From CBDBCU01 sp965243185 (GTDB taxonomy: Bacteria; Chloroflexota; Dehalococcoidia; Lucifugimonadales; UBA3495): a DNA stretch of 64,000 bases. The position numbers were made by a program, and so were the translations under genes. Of the stretch, positions 58,413 through 64,000 are shown piece by piece (the stretch's first letter is position 1; the number at the start of each line of letters is the position of its first letter). The notes under the pieces are model-generated. The model was not told the DNA's origin. It saw nothing but the letters and a program-made list of their open reading frames with translations, and did not search any database. The DNA is taken from positions 2,294,001 through 2,358,000 of the forward strand of contig OZ251531.1 in assembly GCA_965243185.1 (NCBI GenBank), in the 5' to 3' direction.

Positions 58413-58438
58413 AGTTGGGGGAGTTTTTAAGGGCGGCG

Positions 58439-58519
58439 GTTCTGGATTCCCACTTTCGTGGGAATGACGGTGGGAAGCCGGGCATTTCAGATTCCTCGGC
58501 TACCGCCTCGGAATGACAT
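58439..58519 (+). repeat. REP-like family A and family B repeats side by side
   Basis: gattcccactttcgtgggaatgacggtggg (family A, from 58444) is followed by gggcatttcagattcctcgg...cggaatgacatg (family B, 58480-58519). Both families therefore coexist in one intergenic region. Confidence 0.7.
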
Positions 58520-58596
58520 GGGAGATGGTAGGGGGAAGGACGGTGAGAGGGGGGAAGGACAGCGGGAAGGCAGGAATTAGGATGGGGAAGGGCGGG

Positions 58597-59218
58597 TACG
58601 GGATATGGCCGGGGCGGCGGCTTGGGGCCGCCCCGGCGGGTTTGGGATTTGCCTATTGCTATTGGGGTAGTAGTTCGCGGGGGGCGGAACCCCTGGCCGG
58701 GAGTTCCGCCCGTGCGGGAGGCGGTTGGCAAATCTGGCCATGCGGGTTGCGAAACACCGATTGCTCTCCTCGCTGGTCATGTCGGCTTTGCCCGACCAGA
58801 TTCGCCGTCCGGTAACGGACCTTGAATTGGTTACTTACGCCGCTGGGTATGGTTGCCACTACCGGCGTTTTGGCCCAGTCCAGCTACCGTTGGTTGACCG
58901 ACCTCCAGTCAACCTATTAACTCCAGCTCCTATAGGGAAGGGGCGGCGGTTTGGCGGCGGTTGGGATTTGCCGTTTTCCGCGGCTCCGGTGGGGGAAGGC
59001 GGGTTCCTGGGCCGGTTCCCCGGGGGTAGGAGCGGGACGCTTGACGGCCAGGGGCCGAGGGCGTCCACAGCGCGCTGTGAGCTATATTTCACGGTAAGCT
59101 AGCGTATCGTTTTAACACCCGGCGTCCCGGGGCTAGGTCTGACCTTGCGATTCTTATTATGGGGATGGGAATTATGGTTGTCAAGAGTAAAATGGGATGA
59201 ATTTTCGGGTAATTTTCA
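58597..59218 (+). repeat. Long conserved non-coding element, copy 2
   Basis: It is nearly identical to copy 1 over about 620 bp, with scattered substitutions and indels. The GC hairpin is at 58609-58618/58627-58636, the GGGCGGAAC stem at 58682-58690/58703-58711, and GGTTGAC/GTCAACC at 58892-58898/58908-58914. The conserved gctagcgtatcgttt and CCCGGCGTCCCGGGG blocks are near 59098-59132. Indels move the reading frame relative to copy 1. It lies between the secreted-protein paralogue and the convergent MATE gene end. Confidence 0.75.
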
Positions 59219-59227
59219 AGAATGGGG

Positions 59228-59264
59228 AGTTCTGGATTCCCGCTTTCGGGGGAAGGACGGTGGG
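59228..59264 (+). repeat. REP-like family A repeat
   Basis: tctggattcccgctttcgggggaaggacggtgg, a variant of the family A hairpin, lies at the edge of element copy 2 and about 40 bp from the MATE gene stop. Confidence 0.6.
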
Positions 59265-59303
59265 GAACGGTGGGGGAAGGGATTGCCGCTAGTCAGCCGG
59301 GCG

Positions 59304-60692
59304 TTAGGCGCCGTCCGGTTCTGCCGGTTCTGCTACCGGCTTTTGCCGGGCCGGGTCAACATAGAGGGCTTTGACCAGGAAAAAGAGGGTCAGGATGGAG
59401 TCCACCAGGATGCCGAGGGCAAAGAGGAACATCACGCCGGCAAAGGTGGGCTGCCACCAGCCGGCGGCGTAAAAGAGGAAGGCGGCCAGATAGACGGTGC
59501 CGTTGGTCAGCAGGGCTTGGTAAGCCAGGTATTGGGTTTTGCCGATGCCGTAAAAGACGCTGTCAATGACGGTGTTAAAGGCAAAGAGGACATAGGGGAC
59601 AAACAGGATGCCCATAGCGGTGGCCGCCCAACGGAGGGTGTCCGGGTCGTCGTTGAGGAAACGGGCAAAGGCGGGAAATGCCGGCAGCAGGGCAAGCCAA
59701 ATCAGTATCATCGCCGCCGTGATGGTCATGGCGGAAAGCCAGAGGCGGCGCACTAGCGGCAAGTCGTGGGCAGCGTTGGCGACGAGGGCTTTGGCGGAGT
59801 CGGCGAAAGCCAAGACCGGCACGAGCATAAAGCCCCAAAGGATTTGGATGGTCAGATAGTAACCACCGATTTCCGCGGGGCCGATGGCGTTGACGATGCG
59901 GATTATCATAAAGAAGTAGGCGACATTGCGAATCAGGCTGTCCAAGCCGCTGCCCAAGCCGACCCGCAGATATTGGCGCAAATCGGCAAAGGTGGGCAGG
60001 GTTTTCAGTTCGTCCAGGCTGATGCCCTTGGCCCGGAGGAGCAGGATCAGCCCTACGAGGAACAAGCCGACGCTGGAGAGGAGGGTGGACCAGGCTACGC
60101 CCTGCACATCGGCAGACAGGGAAAAGGCGTGGCCGCCGAAAAAGAGGCTATCCAGGGCAAAGCGCAGCAGCAGGTTGACTACGGCCAGAATCAGCACCAG
60201 AAAGCGCAGGTTCAACGCCTCGAATAATACGACGATGGCGGCGGCGAGGAGGGTAAAGGGGATACTGAAAATGGAGATGCCGAGGAAGCGGCGGGTCTGC
60301 TCCTGGATTTCCGGGGAAGTGCCAATCAGGGTGATAAAGGCGTCCCGGAACAGGAAAACGGCGGCGGAAAAGAGCAGGGATGCCAGGAAAATGAAGGTCA
60401 GTACGCTTTTGGCGCGGTCGAGCTGCACCGCCGCGCCGCTGCGGAGCTGGGAGCCGAGGAAAAAGAAAATGGCAAGGACGGTGGCCTCTTGAAAGATTTC
60501 GACCACCAAGCCGACAAACTGCCATTGGGAGACGATGGCCAGGCTGCCGGGGTCGGGGAGTTCGTTGCCAATGAGGTAGATGCGGTAGAGCTGGTAGATG
60601 TTGGGCAAGCCGATAAAGAGGAGGATGAACAGGAAAAGCCGCCAGTCCCAGGCGCGTACATACTGCCACAGGTAGCCCAACATAGTTTGCAA
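59304..60692 (-). CDS. MATE family efflux transporter-like protein
   Basis: The product is 462 residues with 12 hydrophobic helices arranged as two six-helix halves (QWQFVGLVVEIFQEATVLAIFFFLGSQL and GLGSGLDSLIRNVAYFFMIIRIVNAIGPAEIGGYYL). The sequence IGKTQYLAYQALLTNGTVYLAAFLFY is typical of the second half. MATE proteins export drugs or metabolites using Na+ or H+ gradients. The charged C-terminal tail is short. No drug-specific neighbour. Confidence 0.8.
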   Translation of the reverse strand: MQTMLGYLWQYVRAWDWRLFLFILLFIGLPNIYQLYRIYLIGNELPDPGSLAIVSQWQFVGLVVEIFQEATVLAIFFFLGSQLRSGAAVQLDRAKSVLTFIFLASLLFSAAVFLFRDAFITLIGTSPEIQEQTRRFLGISIFSIPFTLLAAAIVVLFEALNLRFLVLILAVVNLLLRFALDSLFFGGHAFSLSADVQGVAWSTLLSSVGLFLVGLILLLRAKGISLDELKTLPTFADLRQYLRVGLGSGLDSLIRNVAYFFMIIRIVNAIGPAEIGGYYLTIQILWGFMLVPVLAFADSAKALVANAAHDLPLVRRLWLSAMTITAAMILIWLALLPAFPAFARFLNDDPDTLRWAATAMGILFVPYVLFAFNTVIDSVFYGIGKTQYLAYQALLTNGTVYLAAFLFYAAGWWQPTFAGVMFLFALGILVDSILTLFFLVKALYVDPARQKPVAEPAEPDGA

Positions 60693-60760
60693 CCTCCCGG
60701 CCGGGGGTGAGTCCGCGAGGGATTATAGACTAGGGGCCGGTGTTTTGCCATTCACTTATT

Positions 60761-60832
60761 GTCATTCCCGTGAAAAGGGGAATGCCGAGGACTCTGCATT
60801 TCTGGATTCCCACTTTCGTGGGAATGACGGTG
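60761..60832. repeat. Inverted pair of REP-like family A repeats
   Basis: gtcattcccgtgaaaaggggaatgcc (60760-60785) faces tctggattcccactttcgtgggaatgacgg (60800-60829). They lie in the 340-bp region between the divergent MATE and antiporter genes; apart from these and the antiporter leader nothing else is seen. Confidence 0.65.
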
Positions 60833-61105
60833 GGGGCGTGGGGATGACAGGGGGGAGGGTGGGAAGGAAGGTTTCGATAGGCGATAGACCGTCCCTTACC
60901 CGTTCCCGCAGAATGGAGCAATGGCGGCGCAATGGTCGCCCAAATCCGCCTTGGGGTACAGGATACAGCGGGGCGGATTATGTGCTAGACTGGATTTAGC
61001 TGCCGGATTATTTTTGGGGGAGAACCGGTCATCGAAACCCTACTGTCTCTCTTTACTTCGCACACCGGGGAGAGCATTGAGCTAATCCGGGATTTTGCCG
61101 TCACT

Positions 61106-62974
61106 ATGGCTGTGGCCGGGGTGGCGCTGTTGGTGTTTCACCGGATTAAGCTGCCGCAGGTGCTGGGCTATCTGGTGGTGGGGGTGATTGTCGGCCCCTT
61201 TACCTTTGCCGGCATTAACTTTGGCCCCCTGGCTGACTTTAACGGGCCGGTGCAGAATGTGGAGCTAATCCGCACGATGGCTGAGTTGGGCCTGATTTTT
61301 CTGCTGTTCAGCATTGGGCTGGAAATCGGGTGGCAGCGGATTCGGCAAATCGGCTTGCAGGTGGTCATCATCGGTTTCGTGGAAATGACCACGATGTTTG
61401 CGCTGGGCTACGCCATCGGCTACCAACTGCTGGGCTGGACGCGGCTGGAAGGGATATTCCTGGGGGCGGCAATGTCCATCAGCAGTTCGGCGATTCTGGT
61501 CAAGACGCTGCGGGATACGCGGACGCTGTTCGACCCGCGGGGGCGGATCATTGTCGGAGTGCTGGTGGTGGAGGATTTTGTGGCGGTGGTGCTGCTGACG
61601 GTGCTGGCGGGCATTTCGACTACCGGCAGCACGGACTTGGGGGACATCGGCTTTTTGGCGTTGAAACTGGTTATATTCGGAGCGGCGGCGTTGGGCTTTG
61701 GCGCGCTGTTCATTCCCCGGCTGATTCGGTACATTGCGGTGCGGGAATCGGATGAGATGCTGCTGATAACCAGCCTAGCTTTGTGCTTTGGGCTGGCGTT
61801 GATTGCCTATCAGTTGGGGCTGTCGGCGGCGGCCGGGGCTTTTCTGGTGGGGATGGTTCTGGGGGATACGGAACATTCGGTAGAAATCAGCTGGATAATC
61901 AACCCGCTGCGGGATATGTTCGCCGCCCTGTTCTTTGTATCCTTGGGGATGCTGATGGACATTTTCACCTTTGGGGATTACCTGGTGCCGGCGTTGATTG
62001 TTTCGGCGGTGTTTATCGCGGGCAAGGTAATATCGGACACGGCCGGGGCGCTGCTGTCGGGGCATGACGGGCGGACTTCGCTGCAAGTGGGAATGGGGAT
62101 GCCGCAGATGGGGGAGTTTTCCCTGGCGATGGTCAAGACCGGGACGGAACACGGCGCGGTGGGGGCGTGGCTCAATCCGGTTATCACTGTGTCCACGGCG
62201 TTGACGGCCTTGGTGTATCCGGTGATTTTCCATTCGGCGACGCGGACGGCCGATTTTATCGAACGGATTTCCCCGGCGTGGCTCAAGGAATACAGCCATG
62301 TCCTGTTTTTGTGGCTGACGGTTTCCCGGCGGGCTTTTGTGCTGAACAATCCGTTGGCGCACCGGATTAAACATTCGGTACAGTTCATCCTGCTGAATAT
62401 GGTCATCGTGGTGGTGATAATCGGGTTAGGCACGGTGGCTTTGGAGTTCAGCGCCACTTTGTCGGAGTGGACTAATGCCGACCAGGGGCTGATTGGCCTA
62501 GTTGTGGGCGGGGCGGTGCTGGCGTTGTGCATTCCGTCAGCGGTGTCGGTATGGCGCAATCTGCAAAGCCTGACCGAGGCGGTGATGAGCTATATGCTGC
62601 CGCGGTGGTCGCGGTCGGAAGGGAGCCGGCGCAATCAGAACCTACGGCTGGTGCTGCGGGACAGTGTGCTGATCATCATTCTGATTTTGCCGACGGTGTG
62701 GAGCATACCGTTTATTGCCCGTTTGCTGTCGCTGGGCAGCGTGGCGGCGCCGGTGCCGGCGTTGATCCTGCTGGGGGTTACTATCGGGGTGGCTCTGGCG
62801 GCCTTTCAGATGCATTCCACTTTGGAAAACACTTTCCGCCGCACCTTTCTGGGCGGCGGGGCCGAGCGGCACAGTCCCGATTCGCTGCCGGAGGATTACA
62901 TCTATGAGGATGCCCACCTGAGCGCCGATGCCAGCGACGGGGGGGAAGGTTACGAGACTACGGAGGATGATTAG
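61106..62974 (+). CDS. Cation:proton antiporter, CPA2/Kef family, long form
   Basis: The product is 622 residues from the first standard start. RIKLPQVLGYLVVGVIVGPFTFAG is the TM1-TM2 signature, and GVLVVEDFVAVVLLTVLAG carries the VED motif of electroneutral K+/H+ Kef-type exchangers. GMPQMGEFSLAMVKTG is in the second half. Two further hydrophobic segments (about 425-470 and 515-560) extend it beyond the 380-residue core, and the tail is acidic. The ATG truncates TM1. An open frame with GGGGGAGA 7 nt before an ATC codon at 61031 would restore it, so the real start may be non-canonical. Confidence 0.85.
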   Translation: MAVAGVALLVFHRIKLPQVLGYLVVGVIVGPFTFAGINFGPLADFNGPVQNVELIRTMAELGLIFLLFSIGLEIGWQRIRQIGLQVVIIGFVEMTTMFALGYAIGYQLLGWTRLEGIFLGAAMSISSSAILVKTLRDTRTLFDPRGRIIVGVLVVEDFVAVVLLTVLAGISTTGSTDLGDIGFLALKLVIFGAAALGFGALFIPRLIRYIAVRESDEMLLITSLALCFGLALIAYQLGLSAAAGAFLVGMVLGDTEHSVEISWIINPLRDMFAALFFVSLGMLMDIFTFGDYLVPALIVSAVFIAGKVISDTAGALLSGHDGRTSLQVGMGMPQMGEFSLAMVKTGTEHGAVGAWLNPVITVSTALTALVYPVIFHSATRTADFIERISPAWLKEYSHVLFLWLTVSRRAFVLNNPLAHRIKHSVQFILLNMVIVVVIIGLGTVALEFSATLSEWTNADQGLIGLVVGGAVLALCIPSAVSVWRNLQSLTEAVMSYMLPRWSRSEGSRRNQNLRLVLRDSVLIIILILPTVWSIPFIARLLSLGSVAAPVPALILLGVTIGVALAAFQMHSTLENTFRRTFLGGGAERHSPDSLPEDYIYEDAHLSADASDGGEGYETTEDD

Positions 62975-63004
62975 GTTCAGCCTGGTCAAGCAAGGAGAAA
63001 GGGA

Positions 63005-63934
63005 ATGCGTATCTGCTCTTTTCTGCCCAGCGCCACGGAGATTGTGTATGCCCTGGGGCTGGAGGAACAGCTTTTCGGCGTAACCCACGAGTGCGATTAC
63101 CCGGCGGCGGCGCGCAGCAAGCCCTGGGTGGTACGCAGCGTCTTTGACGGGATGGAGCCGCAGCCGAGCAGCGGGGAAATTAACCGGGTCATTGCGGAGC
63201 GGTTGGAGCAGGGCTTGGGCATTTATGACATTGACGAGGGGACGCTGCAAGCGGCCGCCCCGGATTTGCTGCTGACGCAAGCCATCTGCGAGGTTTGAGC
63301 GATTTCCTCTCGGCAGGTGGCCGAGGTCAGCGTCAACCTTCCCAAGGAGCCGGAAGTAATTTCCCTCGACCCGCAGTATATCGGGGATGTGCTGGCGGAT
63401 ATTCGCCGGGTGGGGGAAGCTACCGGCACGGCGGAAGTGGCGGAGACGGTGGCGGCGCAGATGCAGCAGCGCATTGACGCGGTGGCGGCCAAGACCGCTA
63501 CCGCTAGTCAGCAGCCGCGGACGCTGCATCTGGAGTGGGTGGATCCTCTAATGTGCGGCGGGCATTGGGTTCCGGAAATGGTGGAACTGGCCGGCGGGGT
63601 CAACTGCTTTGGCGACAAGGAGACCGGCTCTTTCCCGTTGGAGTGGGACGCCATTGTGGAAAGCCAGCCGGAAGTTATTATCCTGATGCCCTGCGGGTTT
63701 GAGGTGAAACGGGCGTTGCAGGATGTGCCGCTGCTGACGGAAAAGCCGGGCTGGTCGGAATTGCCGGCGGTGCGGCAGAACCGGGTTTACGCCATTGACG
63801 CCGGGGCTTATACGAGCCGCTCCGGGCCGCGGCTGGTAACCGGGTTGGAGATAATGGCGGAAATGCTGCATCCGGAATTGTTTGCCGGGATGGTGCCGGA
63901 GGCCGGGGCGCGGCGAGTGTACGGGACGGGGTAG
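63005..63934 (+). CDS. BtuF-like ABC substrate-binding protein with in-frame TGA (candidate selenoprotein)
   Basis: 309 residues if the TGA at 63296-63298 is read as selenocysteine 98. N-part: MRICSFLPSATEIVYALGLEEQLFGVTHECDYP, VVRSV, TLQAAAPDLLLTQAICEV. C-part, same frame: AISSRQVAEV, EVISLDPQYIGDVLADIRRVGEATG, LHLEWVDPLMCGGHWVPEMVELAGG, IILMPCGFEV. In relatives of this cobalamin/haem-type periplasmic-binding family this segment reads C-x-V-C-A-V; the second Cys is the TGA. A hairpin (63308-63326) with a 7-bp stem and loop AGGUG starts soon after; its loop begins 16 nt after the TGA. No signal peptide is visible. The alternative is a nonsense mutation. The two halves could otherwise be called as separate ORFs. 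Confidence 0.72.
63308..63326 (+). promoter_or_regulatory. Putative bacterial SECIS hairpin
   Basis: TCTCGGC (63308-63314) pairs with GCCGAGG (63320-63326), counting one G-U pair. The 5-nt loop is AGGTG (63315-63319). E. coli formate dehydrogenase mRNA has loop AGGUCU beginning 17 nt after the UGA; here the distance is 16 nt and the loop begins AGGU. Confidence 0.6.
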
Positions 63935-64000
63935 GGAGTCCCCGGCCAAATCTGGGGCTGACGGGATGCTAACCGGAGTTGCGGGGCCGCCGGGTTAAGC

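Noticed and set aside
63005..63298. Separate 97-codon gene followed by an independent 205-codon gene at 63317
   Set aside because: Both are in the same frame, separated by one TGA at a conserved Cys position; together they make one normal-length binding protein.

Overview
The window reads as a GC-rich (about 60-65% by eye) bacterial chromosome segment. It is most likely from the Chloroflexota (Dehalococcoidia/SAR202-like). This placement is an inference from gene content (recA-recX near rny-ymdB, an ACMSD-like amidohydrolase, an SBP56 selenium-binding protein, circularly permuted ATP-grasp plus alpha-E) and from abundant dispersed hairpin repeats. About 55 protein genes lie on both strands. 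There is one tRNA (Glu, TTC) and one intact-ended insertion sequence. I see no rRNA, CRISPR array or prophage.

Layout. 0-4.4 kb: an HTTM membrane protein, then an imelysin lipoprotein divergent from an MFS exporter with a palindrome between them. 4.4-6.3 kb: copy 1 of a long non-coding repeat element, then a secreted protein. 6.7-15.2 kb: amidohydrolase, endonuclease III, PAC2 protein, a large glycosyltransferase-like membrane protein with C-terminal repeats, an AroQ-like protein with an altered active site, a PQQ-type propeller and tRNA-Glu. 15.4-31 kb, nearly all minus strand: DNA methyltransferase with an N-terminal nuclease-like region, uvrA, biotin carrier, hydroxyacid dehydrogenase (plus strand), RidA, a second repeat-bearing glycosyltransferase, a CPA2 antiporter, a TPP enzyme, a PaREP1/HEPN-like pair and a lipoprotein. 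31-36.4 kb: propeller lipoprotein, element copy 3, argF, an ISAs1-type IS with a perfect 10-bp target duplication, and a membrane gene with a truncated tandem duplicate. 36.4-45.2 kb: der-plsY, a Cys-rich protein and double winged helix with gpsA, sufU, a peptide-type solute-binding protein, and a P-loop kinase-yggT-proC operon. 45.4-55.7 kb: ATP-grasp/alpha-E pair, glutaredoxin-like protein, recA-recX, a second plsY, a PHP protein, ymdB, rny and a transporter-like protein. 55.7-64 kb: SBP56, a paralogue of the secreted protein, element copy 2, MATE, a second CPA2 antiporter, and a BtuF-like binding protein whose frame contains one TGA.

Most notable: (1) the BtuF-like gene at 63005-63934 has a single in-frame TGA exactly where relatives carry the second Cys of a CxxC motif. 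A hairpin with an AGGU-type loop begins 16 nt after it, so this is a strong selenoprotein candidate. (2) A non-coding element of about 560-620 bp is present three times (about 4498-5124, 58597-59218, and inverted at 32815-33378). Its hairpins are kept by compensating changes, each copy has a perfect palindromic repeat nearby, and two copies sit beside near-identical secreted-protein paralogues. (3) Several enzymes have changed catalytic residues (AroQ-like, ArgF), and two membrane glycosyltransferases share a reiterated C-terminal domain. Gene functions are assigned by recognising families in the translated sequence; no database search was run.
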